Source of the DNA: Pelagerythrobacter marinus
GTDB taxonomy: Bacteria > Pseudomonadota > Alphaproteobacteria > Sphingomonadales > Sphingomonadaceae
Assembly: GCF_009827515.1 (NCBI RefSeq)
Contig: NZ_WTYO01000002.1
Coordinates: 62,001 to 126,000, forward strand
Direction: 5' to 3'
Length of the DNA: 64,000 nt
This document shows, piece by piece, positions 46,022 through 57,096 of the stretch. Within the stretch, counting starts at the first letter, position 1, and each line of letters begins with the position of its first letter. The position numbers and the translations under genes are program-made. The notes beneath the pieces are model-generated. The model was not told the DNA's origin. It did not search any database and saw nothing but the letters and a program-made list of their open reading frames with translations.

Positions 46022-46363
46022 ATGCAATCGATGGAAGAGATGATCCAGGCCGCGCAGAAGGCGGCCGAGCAGATCCAGACCCAGATGGGCGAGATGCAGG
46101 CCAAGCTCGACGCGATCGAGGTCGAGGGCGTGGCCGGCGGCGGCATGGTCAAGGTCCGTGCCAGCGCGAAGGGCCGCATCCTGCGCGTCGAGATCGACGA
46201 GAGCCTGATGAAGCCCGAAGAAAAGCAGATGGTGGAAGACCTCGTCACCGCCGCCTTCAACGACGCGCGCGACAAGGCGGACCGCGTTTCGAACGAGGAA
46301 ATGAAGAAGATGCAGGGCGGCATGGGCCTGCCCCCGGGCTTCAACCTGCCCGGCATGGGGTGA
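46022..46363 (+). CDS. ybaB: YbaB/EbfC nucleoid-associated protein
   Basis: This 113-residue protein has the typical helical dimer layout: MIQAAQKAAEQIQTQMGEM, GMVKVRASAKGRILRVEID, EEKQMVEDLVTAAFNDARDK and a Gly/Met-rich tail. It binds DNA and lies 28 nt after dnaX, as in most bacteria. ATG at 46022 or 46031. Confidence 0.94.
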   Translation: MQSMEEMIQAAQKAAEQIQTQMGEMQAKLDAIEVEGVAGGGMVKVRASAKGRILRVEIDESLMKPEEKQMVEDLVTAAFNDARDKADRVSNEEMKKMQGGMGLPPGFNLPGMG

Positions 46364-46447
46364 CCCGGGGTCCTGGCGCCATGGCCATGGCGCACGCCCG
46401 CCAAATCATGCTACCGGTGGCGAAAGACAACCAATCGGAGAGGCAGC

Positions 46448-47242
46448 ATGGCAACGGTGATGAACGATAACGCGACCGGGTCCGACGCGGACGTTCGCGC
46501 GCAGGTTTCGGACGAGGAATGGGCGGTGCGGGTCGATCTCGCCGCCGCCTACCGCCTCGTCGCGCTCTACGGCTGGGACGACCTGATCTTCACCCACCTT
46601 TCCGCCCGCGTGCCGGGACCGGAGCACCATTTCCTGATCAATCCCTACGACATGATGTTCGAGGAAATCACCGCTTCCAGCCTGGTGAAGATCGATGTCG
46701 AGGGGCAGCCGGTCATCCCCACCAGCCACCCGGTCAACCCGGCGGGCTTCACGATCCATTCGGCGCTGCACATGAACTGCGAGGATGCCCATGCGGTCAT
46801 GCACCTGCACACCCCGGCGGGGCAGGCGGTCAGCGCGATGGCCGACGGGCTGATGGAGCATACCCAGACCGGGATGATCGCGCGCAGCGACATCGCCTAT
46901 CACGAGTACGAGGGGATCGCGACCGACCTGGAAGAGCGCGAGCGCCTGGTCGAGGACATGGGCGACAGGCACGCGATGATCCTGCGCAACCACGGCACCC
47001 TGGCGATCGGCCGCACGGTCGGCGAATGCTTCCTGCGCCTCTATTTCCTCGAGCGCGCCTGCGATGCCCAGGTGAAGATGCTTTCCGCCGGGCGCGACGG
47101 GCTGCATAACCCGCCCCAGGGCACGCCGGAAAAAGTGCGCGAGCAGACCCCGCCCGCCGGCATCGGCATGGTCGCCAATGCGCTCGCCTGGCCCGCGCTC
47201 CTGCGCAAGCTCGACCGGATCGACCCGGGCTTCCGCGAATAG
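46448..47242 (+). CDS. Class II aldolase/adducin-domain protein
   Basis: This 264-residue protein has GWDDLIFTHLSARVPGPEHH (near residue 42), DDMM-type region NPYDMMFEEITASSL, HSALHMNCEDAHAVMHLHTP with His ligands (near residues 98-120) and RNHGTLAIGRTVGECF. The fold binds a divalent metal and cleaves or rearranges sugar-phosphates in known members; the substrate here is unknown. ATG at 46448. Confidence 0.88.
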   Translation: MATVMNDNATGSDADVRAQVSDEEWAVRVDLAAAYRLVALYGWDDLIFTHLSARVPGPEHHFLINPYDMMFEEITASSLVKIDVEGQPVIPTSHPVNPAGFTIHSALHMNCEDAHAVMHLHTPAGQAVSAMADGLMEHTQTGMIARSDIAYHEYEGIATDLEERERLVEDMGDRHAMILRNHGTLAIGRTVGECFLRLYFLERACDAQVKMLSAGRDGLHNPPQGTPEKVREQTPPAGIGMVANALAWPALLRKLDRIDPGFRE

Positions 47243-47330
47243 AATAGGGGCCACGCGCGGGGCGGCGCGTCCCGCCCGCCGGGTGCGCCGGCGGCCCTTT
47301 GTCCGGGCGCCGCGAAGATCGTTCGCGCAT

Positions 47331-47342
47331 CGTTTTCCTACA
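47331..47342 (+). promoter_or_regulatory. CRYTTTCCTACA box upstream of lon
   Basis: CGTTTTCCTACA reads toward lon, 283 nt before its start. The same 12 bases read toward the RcnB-like gene at 6587-6598. In both places the 25-bp shared element follows, after 131 nt here and 137 nt there. This lies in the 383-nt gap 47243-47625. Confidence 0.55.
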
Positions 47343-47473
47343 CGGCGCGAATCTGCCATCGTGGGGCCATGCTCCGCTCGTCACGCGTCATCCCGTTACC
47401 CGCCATGCAGCCTCGCGCGCGCCGCGCAGGCGGCGTTCGGCGGGGGCTGAGGGGACGCGGTTTTTCTTCCTCA

Positions 47474-47498
47474 GGACAGTGTAACAGGCGGTCCATGT
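47474..47498 (+). promoter_or_regulatory. 25-bp element upstream of lon, identical to the RcnB-like site
   Basis: The element starts GGACAGTGTAAC and ends GGTCCATGT, 127 nt before lon. It equals 6425-6449 on the other strand at all 25 positions. Upstream is a T-rich stretch (TTTTTCTTCC). It may be a promoter, operator or leader element for co-regulation of lon with the RcnB-like gene. Confidence 0.75.
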
Positions 47499-47625
47499 CT
47501 CCTCCGCCGGGGGCGGCATCCACAGCTTCGCGGGAGGCAGGCGTTGCGGCCGGCGGGGCGGGTTCCCATATCTCCGGGCCAGGCGCGGCGCACCGGTTGC
47601 CGCGCCAGACCTACGGATTGACGCA

Positions 47626-47629
<4 letters not shown>
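47495..47629 (+). other. Possible 44-codon upstream ORF whose stop overlaps the lon start
   Basis: An ATG inside the 25-bp element, preceded by AGGCGG, opens 44 codons (MSPPPGAAST to RQTYGLTQ) whose TGA overlaps the lon ATG as ATGA. The layout would couple its translation to lon. Nothing else supports its being translated. Confidence 0.3.
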
Positions 47630-50052
<2,423 letters not shown>

Positions 50053-50254
50053 TCGCCGCCGCCGCGCGCGTGCCGCTACGGCCCGGGGGGCGGGCGGCCG
50101 GCGCGGGCAAATCTTGCCGGAAGGTTACCGGTCGGGCCGCTCCGGCCGGATTTGCCTTTGACAGCCCGGGCAAAAAGGCGTTCAAATCCCGCCCTTTCGG
50201 AGAGGCGATTCACCGAAACCGGTCTCAAACGCGAACTTTTAGGGGGTTCCCAGA

Positions 50255-50527
50255 ATGAACAAGAACGATCTGATCAGCGCCGTCGCGGATTCCAGCGGGC
50301 TTTCCAAGAGCGATAGCGCCAACGCGGTCGAGGGTGTTTTCGATGCCATTACCAAGGCGCTGTCGAAGGGCGACGAAGTGCGGCTGGTCGGGTTCGGGAC
50401 TTTCTCCGTGGCGCGGCGCAAGGCCTCGACCGGGCGCAACCCGCGCACCGGCGAACCGATGACGATCAAGGCGTCGAACCAGCCGAAGTTCAAGGCCGGC
50501 AAGGGCCTGAAGGACAGCGTCAACTGA
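50255..50527 (+). CDS. hup: DNA-binding protein HU
   Basis: This 90-residue nucleoid protein has the HU pattern MNKNDLISAVADSSGLSKSD, VRLVGFGTFSVARRKASTGR and NPRTGEPMTIKAS with the DNA-binding arm. It bends and compacts DNA as a dimer. It follows lon, as often in proteobacteria, with 202 nt between, so it has its own promoter. A two-hairpin terminator follows. Confidence 0.96.
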   Translation: MNKNDLISAVADSSGLSKSDSANAVEGVFDAITKALSKGDEVRLVGFGTFSVARRKASTGRNPRTGEPMTIKASNQPKFKAGKGLKDSVN

Positions 50528-50540
50528 AGCCGGTTCACCG

Positions 50541-50618
50541 GGGCCGCCTGCCGCATACGGCGCAGGCGGCCCACGCGAAAACGCCGCGTCTGCCGGGGGC
50601 AGGCGCGGCGTTTCGCTT
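50541..50618 (+). terminator. Double hairpin terminator after hup
   Basis: The first hairpin (50541-50571) pairs GGCCGCCTGC with GCAGGCGGCC. The second (50578-50613) pairs AAACGCCGCG with CGCGGCGTTT, enclosing a smaller TGCC/GGCA stem, and is followed by TCGCTTTT. Confidence 0.88.
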
Positions 50619-50660
50619 TTCCGGGGCAGCAGGCCGGCCGGGCCGGCCCGGCCCGCCTCG

Positions 50661-51536
50661 TCAGTCGCCGATCCGCACCAGCGCGGTCGGCGCCGCCTGG
50701 GTCCGGCTGTTGACTTCCCACTCCAGCACTTTGCCATCGGCCGTTTCCACCGCCCCTTCGTCGGTGTTGTTGGCCAGGATCTCCCCGTCGGTCACGATGC
50801 GGAAGGTGCCGTTGAGCTCGGGCACGCCGGGCGCGGGGGCGGCTTCGCCGTCTCCGGCGCTGGCCATGCCCTCGGCAAAGCCCGAGATCATGCCCTGGAA
50901 CGGGTTGGCGGTCGCCGCCTTCGTGAAGCCGGGGGCTTCGACCCGCACCGTCCCGTCGTCGCGGTTGGCGGCGAGGAGGAAGAAGTTGGCCATCTGCATC
51001 CGTTCCATCGTCGGGAACAGGAAATCGTGGTCGAGCCGGCCGGCGATGCGGAAATCGACATCGAACAGCCCGTCGCCCTTGTACTCGACGCGCTCCCACC
51101 CGGCCTGGCGCTCCAGCCGGCTGGCGAATTCCGCGGCCGCTTCCGGGTCGCTCGGATCGATCCCGCCCAGCATCGCGCGCATCATCTCCGCGCCCTGTTC
51201 GCGGTCGCGCCGCTTCTCGGCCTGCTCTTCCTCCCACGCGGCCAGTTGCTCGGCGCGTTCTTCCTCGGTGCAGTCGCGGCCTTCGAGGGTGTCTTCGTCG
51301 AAGCACGCGGCCTCGAACGTCTCGTCCCCGTCCTCCAGCGCCTCGCCCATTTCCGCCAGCTGGCCCATCGCGAGGATGTATATCTCGCCCTGGTAGGTGT
51401 AGCTGAACGTGCCGCCCTGGCGCAGTTCCAGCTGCGAGGTGAAGGTGCCCGGCGCGAGCATGCAGCCGCCCAGCACGAGCGCGAGCGCCGCGGCAAGGCC
51501 TGCCGCCGCGCGTCGCGGCCTGGTAAAGATCGTCAT
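50661..51536 (-). CDS. Lipoprotein, unknown function
   Basis: This 291-residue protein has a lipoprotein signal (MTIFTRPRR, Ala-rich core, lipobox LVLGGC). The start of the mature part, TFTSQLELRQGGTFSYTYQG, looks beta-rich; it is followed by an acidic helix (EEERAEQLAAWEEEQAEKR) and a domain with FDVDFRIAGRLDHDFLFPTM. I do not recognise the family. It should sit on the periplasmic side of a membrane. ATG at 51536. Downstream of rlmB on the same strand. Confidence 0.8.
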   Translation of the reverse strand: MTIFTRPRRAAAGLAAALALVLGGCMLAPGTFTSQLELRQGGTFSYTYQGEIYILAMGQLAEMGEALEDGDETFEAACFDEDTLEGRDCTEEERAEQLAAWEEEQAEKRRDREQGAEMMRAMLGGIDPSDPEAAAEFASRLERQAGWERVEYKGDGLFDVDFRIAGRLDHDFLFPTMERMQMANFFLLAANRDDGTVRVEAPGFTKAATANPFQGMISGFAEGMASAGDGEAAPAPGVPELNGTFRIVTDGEILANNTDEGAVETADGKVLEWEVNSRTQAAPTALVRIGD

Positions 51537-51567
51537 GTCGTTTTCCCCCGTCTTGCGTCGATGCGTG

Positions 51568-52356
51568 TCAGCGCGATGCCAGCGCGTAAAGCGCGATCGC
51601 AGCTGCGTTTGAAACATTGAGGCTTTCCATGCGCTGACTGATCGGCAGCCGGGCGAGGGCATCGCAATGCGCGGCGATATTGGGCCGCATGCCTTCGCCT
51701 TCTGCGCCGAGCACGAGCGCGACCGGGCCCGCGGGCAGCGCCTCCGCCAGGCTCGCGTCCGCTTCGCCGGTGAGGCCGATGCGCCAGTATCCCGCCTCGG
51801 CCGCGCTCTCGAGCGCGCGGGCCAGGTTGACCACGCGGACCCAGGGAACGATCTCGAGCGCGCCCGAGGCGGACTTGGCGATAACCCCCGATTCGGGCGG
51901 GGCATGGCGATCCTGGGTGACGATGGCCCGCGCATCGAACGCCGCGGCGGAGCGCAGGATCGCGCCGACGTTGTGCGGGTCGGTCACCTGGTCGAGGAAG
52001 ACCAGCGGCCCCGCGCCGTCCTGCGCCAGGACTTCGTCGAGCAGGAGATCCTCCAGCGGCGCGCATTCGAGCACGAGGCCCTGGTGCGGCGCGTCGCGCG
52101 CCACCAGCCGGGCCAGGTCCTGCACGTCGGCATATTCGACCGGGAAATCGGGCGGCAACTCGCCGTCCAGCGATTCGATGCCTTCGCGCGTCGCCCACAG
52201 CTTGCGATGGCTGCGCGCGGGATTGCGCAGCGCAGCCTCCACCGCGTGGCGGCCCCAGAGGCGCACCTGGCCGGTGCCGGCCCGGCCGCTGCCGCGCCCG
52301 CCCTGCATCCGCCCGGCGCGCCCGCGCAGTGCCCGCTTGCGATCACCCTTGGCCAA
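51568..52356 (-). CDS. rlmB: TrmH-family RNA methyltransferase, probably 23S rRNA 2'-O-methyltransferase RlmB
   Basis: This 262-residue SPOUT methyltransferase has a basic N-terminus (KRALRGRAGR), a substrate-binding domain starting VRLWGRHAVEAALRNPAR, and a knotted domain with VFLDQVTDPHNVGAILRSAA (near residue 120), ALVLGAEGEGMRP and PISQRMESLNVSNAAAIAL (near residue 240). These are the three SPOUT motifs; RlmB methylates G2251. The start is TTG at 52356. Confidence 0.9.
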   Translation of the reverse strand: MAKGDRKRALRGRAGRMQGGRGSGRAGTGQVRLWGRHAVEAALRNPARSHRKLWATREGIESLDGELPPDFPVEYADVQDLARLVARDAPHQGLVLECAPLEDLLLDEVLAQDGAGPLVFLDQVTDPHNVGAILRSAAAFDARAIVTQDRHAPPESGVIAKSASGALEIVPWVRVVNLARALESAAEAGYWRIGLTGEADASLAEALPAGPVALVLGAEGEGMRPNIAAHCDALARLPISQRMESLNVSNAAAIALYALASR

Positions 52357-52416
52357 TCGAAAATCCCCTTGTGGTCATGTGCCACCTTCGTTGCCCCGCC
52401 CATGCCAGCGGCCCCA

Positions 52417-52486
52417 TTGACAGGCAAGCGCCGCTTCGCCAAAGGGGCGCCTCTCGGCAAGGGGCGCCCCGGTTGGCGGCGCCGTT
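52417..52486 (+). promoter_or_regulatory. TTGACA element and nested hairpin before tRNA-Tyr
   Basis: TTGACA at 52417 could be a -35 box; no good -10 is seen. A nested hairpin follows: GGGGCGCC (52444-52451) pairs with GGCGCCCC (52463-52470), and outside it CGCCAA with TTGGCG. It ends 28 nt before the tRNA. Confidence 0.45.
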
Positions 52487-52506
52487 TCACGCAGGCCAAG
52501 GCATGT

Positions 52507-52592
52507 GGACAGGTGGCCGAGTGGTTAAAGGCAGCAGACTGTAAATCTGCCCGCGCAAGCGTACGCTGGTTCGAATCCAGCCCTGTCCACCA
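52507..52592 (+). tRNA. tRNA-Tyr, anticodon GTA
   Basis: An 86-nt class II tRNA has acceptor GGACAGG/CCTGTCC, discriminator A and encoded CCA. The anticodon stem CAGA/TCTG encloses CTGTAAA, giving GTA. A long variable arm and TTCGAAT T-loop follow. Confidence 0.97.
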
Positions 52593-52669
52593 CCTGCCAT
52601 CCCTTCTCAATCGGCGCCGTCGTTCCCGGCAAACTTGCCCTGTCGGTTCGGCCGCTCTAATCGGCGGCG

Positions 52670-53800
52670 ATGGACACTGCACCGCGCCCCGTGATTTCCG
52701 CGACCGGCCTGTTCACGCCGGAAGAGAGCATTTCCAACGAGGAGCTGGTCGCCAGCTTCAACGCTTACGTCGAGCGCTTCAATGCCTCGAACGCCGCCGC
52801 GATCGAGGCGGGAGAGGTTCGCCCGCTCGAGCCCAGCTCGGTCGAGTTCATCGAGAAGGCGAGCGGGATCAAGTCGCGCCATGTCATGGCCAAGGCGCCG
52901 GTGCTCGATCCCGAGATCATGGCCCCGCGCTGGGAAGAGCGCGCCGACGAAGACCTGTCGATCCTGGCCGAGATCGGCGTGGCCGCGGCGCGCGATGCAC
53001 TGGCGCGGGCGGGGCGCGAGGCACGCGATGTCGATGCCGTCCTGTGCGCCGCATCGAACATGCAGCGCCCCTATCCGGCGATGGCGATCGAGATCCAGCA
53101 GGCGCTGGGCATCGACGGGTTCGCCTTCGACATGAATGTCGCCTGCTCGTCCGCAACCTTCGGGATCCAGACCGCGGCCGACTATATCCGCGCCGGCCAT
53201 GCGCGCTCGGTCCTGGTCGTCAGCCCGGAAATCACCAGCGGCCACCTGAACTGGCGCGACCGCGACAGCCATTTCATCTTCGGCGACGTCGCCACCGCCG
53301 TGCTGGTGGAGGAGGCGGACCTGGCCCCGGCCGCCCACTGGGACATTCTCGGCACCCGGCTGAAGACGGTTTTCTCCAACAACATCCGCAACAATTTCGG
53401 CTTTCTCAACCGCGCGCACCCGGACACCGCCGACACGCCGGACAAGCTTTTCGTCCAGGAAGGGCGCAAGGTCTTCAAGGAAGTCGTGCCGATGGTGGCG
53501 CAGATGATCGTGGACGAGGCGGGGCGGCTGGGGATCGATCCGCAGGCGCTGCGCCGGCTGTGGCTGCACCAGGCCAATGCGGGGATGAACCGCCTGATCG
53601 CCCAGCGCGTGCTGGGGCACGAGGCCAGCGCGGACGAGAGCCCGACGGTCCTCGACACTTATGGCAATACGTCGAGCGCCGGATCGATCATCGCCTTCCA
53701 CCTGCACAGCGCGGACCTGCGCGAAGGCGACACCGGGCTGATCTGCAGCTTCGGGGCGGGCTATTCGGCGGGGACGGTCTTCGTTCGCAAGGCGGGCTGA
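52670..53800 (+). CDS. Beta-ketoacyl-ACP synthase III-like thiolase-fold enzyme
   Basis: This 376-residue protein has the FabH triad: Cys in FDMNVACSSATFGIQ (near residue 162), His in LWLHQANAGMNRLI (near residue 303) and Asn in YGNTSSAGSI (near residue 334). It is about 50 residues longer than FabH, with an early insertion (NASNAAAIEAGEVRPL), so it may make a special lipid or polyketide rather than start fatty-acid synthesis. Its 3' end overlaps the convergent PAP2 gene by 40 nt. ATG at 52670. Confidence 0.87.
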   Translation: MDTAPRPVISATGLFTPEESISNEELVASFNAYVERFNASNAAAIEAGEVRPLEPSSVEFIEKASGIKSRHVMAKAPVLDPEIMAPRWEERADEDLSILAEIGVAAARDALARAGREARDVDAVLCAASNMQRPYPAMAIEIQQALGIDGFAFDMNVACSSATFGIQTAADYIRAGHARSVLVVSPEITSGHLNWRDRDSHFIFGDVATAVLVEEADLAPAAHWDILGTRLKTVFSNNIRNNFGFLNRAHPDTADTPDKLFVQEGRKVFKEVVPMVAQMIVDEAGRLGIDPQALRRLWLHQANAGMNRLIAQRVLGHEASADESPTVLDTYGNTSSAGSIIAFHLHSADLREGDTGLICSFGAGYSAGTVFVRKAG

Positions 53801-54894
53801 AGGCGCGGGGCGCTGCCGGCCAGGCGCGCGTCCCACCACGCGATGACCGCGCCCGAAAGACGCCAGAGCAGCGCGACCATGACGATCGAGACCAGCCCGT
53901 CGACGGCGTAGTGATAGGCAAGGTGGACCGAGCCGATCCAGGTGACGACGAAGAAGGCGAACATCCAGCGCCCGGCGCGCGCCGATATGCGGCGCACGGC
54001 GAGCCAGTAGAGGAACGCGATCGCGACATGCATGCTCGGCATCGCGGTTATCCCGCTGCCGAGCCCGTCGGCATCGGCGGCGTGCCAGTCGAGCAGCATC
54101 TGCTGAACCGCCAGGGGCATGACCGGTATCTGGGCATCGGCGGCCCGCAGGTAGGCCATCTGCGCGTCGAAAGTGGGATCGCCCATCAGCGGGCCAAGGA
54201 AACACGGCCCGACCGAAGCCAGCAGCGTGGCCGCGCCGCCACCGATGACCGACCACGACAGGGCATAGCCGAGGAAGAACTGCCGCCGCAGCGCCGGGTC
54301 GATCGCGGCGAAAGCCATGTAGAGACAGCCGGCGTAGAGCAGCAGGAACCAGGCCTGGTACAGCAGGCCGAGCAGTGCGGTGACCGGCGGATAGCCGACC
54401 AGCGGCTGGAGCACCTGCCAGGCGTCGTACCCGAAGAAGATCGCCCGGTCCCAGGCGATGAAGGTCGCATCCCAGGTATAGGCGCTGAACAGCGGGATCG
54501 CCGCCTTCATCTTGGAGAAGAACGGCATCAGCAGGATGCACAGCGCCAGCAGGGGCGCGCCGGCGATCCAGCGCCGGATCGCGCCCGGGCCGGCGTAACG
54601 CCGGTGGAGCGCCGCGAAGGGTTCGCGCGGGCGGTGGCGGGCGAGGTGCAGGCCGGCGTCGAGCGCCATCCAGGCGACGATCGATACGAGGTAGATCCGC
54701 GCATTGGCGAGCACCGGCCCGGCGTCGAGCCCGATTCCGCGGCTCGCGAGCAGGGCGGTGCAGAGCGCGAAGAGCGCCAGCGTCACGCCGTAGACCGGCA
54801 TTTCGCCGGTCCAGCGCCGCAGGAGGGAACCGCGGGTGTCCACGCCGGGGCGGATAAGGCGATATGGTAAGGATCGCCCTAACGCGCGGCGCAT
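53761..54894 (-). CDS. PAP2-superfamily membrane protein (inositolphosphotransferase-like)
   Basis: This 377-residue protein has about eight helices and the PAP2 pattern GITAMPSMHVAIAFLYW (near residue 285) with HLAYHYAVDGLVSI (near residue 325), whose His and Asp would act in phosphate transfer. An early ALHRRYAGPGAIRRW loop lies before the core. Such proteins act as lipid phosphatases or phospho-head-group transferases; next to psd and pssA, a lipid head-group role is likely. Divergent from psd. ATG at 54894. Confidence 0.83.
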   Translation of the reverse strand: MRRALGRSLPYRLIRPGVDTRGSLLRRWTGEMPVYGVTLALFALCTALLASRGIGLDAGPVLANARIYLVSIVAWMALDAGLHLARHRPREPFAALHRRYAGPGAIRRWIAGAPLLALCILLMPFFSKMKAAIPLFSAYTWDATFIAWDRAIFFGYDAWQVLQPLVGYPPVTALLGLLYQAWFLLLYAGCLYMAFAAIDPALRRQFFLGYALSWSVIGGGAATLLASVGPCFLGPLMGDPTFDAQMAYLRAADAQIPVMPLAVQQMLLDWHAADADGLGSGITAMPSMHVAIAFLYWLAVRRISARAGRWMFAFFVVTWIGSVHLAYHYAVDGLVSIVMVALLWRLSGAVIAWWDARLAGSAPRLQPALRTKTVPAE

Positions 54895-54932
54895 GTCGCG
54901 ATCCGCTTGTTTGCTTTGCGCCGAGGCCCTAG

Positions 54933-55691
54933 ATGGCAGGCATGGCAGGCGAACTGGTCGATAACAAGGGACGCGGCGATGTCGGTTGGCATTGGCCGCC
55001 GATCCATCCCGAAGGGCGCAAATTCGGGCTGATCGCCGTGGGCATCAGCCTGGCGGCGGCGTTCATGGCGTGGGAGACGATCGCCTGGCCGATGGCGTTC
55101 CTCTCGCTCGGCGTGTTCGCTTTCTTCCGCGACCCGGAACGGGTCGTGCCGCAGGACGATGCCTTCATCGTCTCGCCTGCCGATGGCCTCGTCTCGCTGA
55201 TCGCGCAAGTCGAGCCGCCGGCCGAGCTGACGATGGACGACGGCAGCGGCACGCCCTCGCTCGCGCGCGAGCCGGTGACGCGGGTGTCGATTTTCATGAG
55301 CGTGTTCGACGTGCACATCAACCGCGCGCCGATCGCCGGCACCGTGCGGCGCCTGGTCTATATCCCGGGCAAGTTCATGAACGCCGATCTCGACAAGGCG
55401 AGCGAGGACAACGAGCGGCAGCATATCCTGATCGAGCGGCACGACGGCCTGATGCTCGGCTTCACGCAGATCGCCGGGCTGGTCGCGCGCCGGATCGTGC
55501 CTTTCGTCAAGCCGGGCGACACAGTTGCGGCCGGCGGGCGCGTCGGCCTGATCCGTTTCGGCAGCCGGGTCGATGTCTACCTGCCGGCAGGTACCGATCC
55601 GAAAGTCCTGGTCGGGCAGAAGGTCGTCGCGGGTGAAACGATCCTCGCCGAAGTGGGCGAACGCCGCCTGATCGAGGGCATTGCCCAGTGA
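54933..55691 (+). CDS. psd: Phosphatidylserine decarboxylase proenzyme (short type)
   Basis: This 252-residue enzyme makes phosphatidylethanolamine. It has [20 protein letters not shown] as a membrane helix, then [29 protein letters not shown], and the self-cleavage site in [13 protein letters not shown] (GS near residue 210), where the pyruvoyl group forms. ATG at 54933 (54942 also possible). The gene overlaps pssA by 4 nt. Confidence 0.95.
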   Translation: MAGMAGELVDNKGRGDVGWHWPPIHPEGRKFGLIAVGISLAAAFMAWETIAWPMAFLSLGVFAFFRDPERVVPQDDAFIVSPADGLVSLIAQVEPPAELTMDDGSGTPSLAREPVTRVSIFMSVFDVHINRAPIAGTVRRLVYIPGKFMNADLDKASEDNERQHILIERHDGLMLGFTQIAGLVARRIVPFVKPGDTVAAGGRVGLIRFGSRVDVYLPAGTDPKVLVGQKVVAGETILAEVGERRLIEGIAQ

Positions 55692-56545
55692 ACGACGATT
55701 ATCCCCGCCTGGGGCCGAAGGCCGCGGAAGACGAGGTTCCGCTGCCTGCAGGGCGGGTGAGGGGGCTGTCGCTGCGCGCCGTCCTGCCCAATGCGATCAC
55801 GGCGGCCGCGCTCTGTTCGGGCCTGACCGGGATTCGCTTTGCGATCGCCGAAAACTGGAGCCTCGCGATCTTTGCGGTGATTCTGGCCGGCCTGCTCGAC
55901 GGGATCGACGGCCGCATCGCGCGCCTGCTGAAGGCGCAGTCGCGCTTCGGGGCGGAGCTGGACAGCCTGGCCGATTCGCTTTCGTTCGGCATGGCGCCGG
56001 CGATCATCTTCTATCTCTGGACACTGCAGGACCTGCCCCGGCTGGGCTGGTTCGCCGCGCTGGCCTTCGCGATCTGCTGCGCGCTGCGACTGGCGCGGTT
56101 CAACGCGCAGATCGACGTGGACGACCAGCCGCACAAGTCGGCCGGCTTCCTCACCGGCGTGCCGGCCCCGGTCGGTGCCGGGCTGGCTTTCCTTCCGTTC
56201 TACCTGTGGATGGCCACCGGGTGGGAAGAATTCCGCGAGCCGATCGTCTGCGCGATCTGGATGGTCGCCATGGCCTTCCTGATGATTTCCAACATCGCGA
56301 CGCTCAGCTGGACCTCGATCCGGCCGCGGCGGACCGTGCGCCTCGAACTCATTGCCGGCGTGGGCATCCTGTTCGCCGCGCTCCTCCTCGAACCCTGGTG
56401 GACGCTGGTCGCGATCTGCGCCGGTTATCTCGCCCTGATGCCTTATGCGCTGGTCCGTTACGCCCGCGTCAGGCGGCTACGGGAAGCGGGTGCGGGCGGG
56501 ATGCGGCCGGAGCCGGACGACGCGCCGCACGACCCGGTCGGCTGA
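55688..56545 (+). CDS. pssA: CDP-diacylglycerol-serine O-phosphatidyltransferase
   Basis: This 285-residue membrane enzyme makes phosphatidylserine, the substrate of Psd. The CDP-alcohol transferase motif is spread over [18 protein letters not shown] and [19 protein letters not shown] (near residues 72-102, with the DG, AR, G and D residues). Several helices follow, ending in an acidic tail. The GTG start overlaps the psd TGA (GTGA), so both are co-translated. Confidence 0.95.
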   Translation: MNDDYPRLGPKAAEDEVPLPAGRVRGLSLRAVLPNAITAAALCSGLTGIRFAIAENWSLAIFAVILAGLLDGIDGRIARLLKAQSRFGAELDSLADSLSFGMAPAIIFYLWTLQDLPRLGWFAALAFAICCALRLARFNAQIDVDDQPHKSAGFLTGVPAPVGAGLAFLPFYLWMATGWEEFREPIVCAIWMVAMAFLMISNIATLSWTSIRPRRTVRLELIAGVGILFAALLLEPWWTLVAICAGYLALMPYALVRYARVRRLREAGAGGMRPEPDDAPHDPVG

Positions 56546-56750
56546 CCGGGCGAGAGCCGCCGTCCCGCGGGCAGATGGCCCGCGGCCCCGCGACGATCGT
56601 TACCCTGACCCCGGCCGGCCCCGCGGGCGCGGACCTTTCGCGCCGAAGGCGGCGCCATGCAGCGCGCCCGCGCACGAAGCTGTCTGCCAGCACGAGCGCG
56701 GAAGCCGTTGCCGCGAGGACGAACAATCCCACCAGTGCAATGCCGAGCAT
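56469..56750 (-). CDS. Small membrane protein, unknown
   Basis: A 93-residue frame begins MLGIALVGLFVLAATASALV, a membrane helix, then LADSFVRGRAAWRRLRRE and a low-complexity Arg/Pro/Ala tail. The 3' end overlaps pssA by 77 nt on the other strand. The helix plus basic stop-transfer makes the first 40 residues plausible; the tail less so. Confidence 0.5.
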   Translation of the reverse strand: MLGIALVGLFVLAATASALVLADSFVRGRAAWRRLRRERSAPAGPAGVRVTIVAGPRAICPRDGGSRPVSRPGRAARRPAPAASRPHPLPVAA

Positions 56751-56782
56751 GACGCGAATCCTTCCGTTGCCGATCCCGGCTG

Positions 56783-56811
56783 TTGACAGCCTGTGGATGA
56801 GAAGTGGATAA
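56783..56811 (+). promoter_or_regulatory. Candidate rpsB promoter with two GTGGATRA motifs
   Basis: TTGACA at 56783 is 17 nt from GGATAA at 56806, a weak -10. Within it TGTGGATGA (56792) and AGTGGATAA (56803) resemble DnaA boxes, each with mismatches to TGTGGATAA. It is about 285 nt before rpsB and 33 nt upstream of the divergent small membrane gene. Confidence 0.4.
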
Positions 56812-56876
56812 ACCCTTTGTCGCCCCTTTGTTCCGGGTGACGAGCCGGGTGTTCCCTATTTGTTCCTGCCTGTCAA

Positions 56877-56903
56877 GCGCCGAATGGGGTGAGCGGCGTT
56901 TTT
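56877..56903 (+). terminator. Possible attenuator hairpin in the rpsB leader
   Basis: CGCCG (56878) pairs with CGGCG (56894) across an 11-nt loop, followed by TTTTT. It lies between the candidate promoter and rpsB, so it would act as an attenuator if real. The stem is short. Confidence 0.35.
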
Positions 56904-57096
56904 CCTGCGGCAAACGGGGGCTGGATTTTCGGTCAGAACCGGTCTAGGGGCGCGGCCGCGTGGCGAATCCGCGGGCATTTCCGCCGGGTTCGAACCCCAC
57001 GCAAATCCACATGGAGAGCGCCACATACCGGTGCCTGCCGCGGGATCTCCGCACGGGTTCCAGCTCTCCAGAGGCTCAACCGGAAAGGAAATACCT

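Noticed and set aside
56783-56811. Replication origin suggested by DnaA-like boxes
   Set aside because: Only two imperfect boxes, no AT-rich unwinding region, and no dnaA, parA or hemE neighbours.
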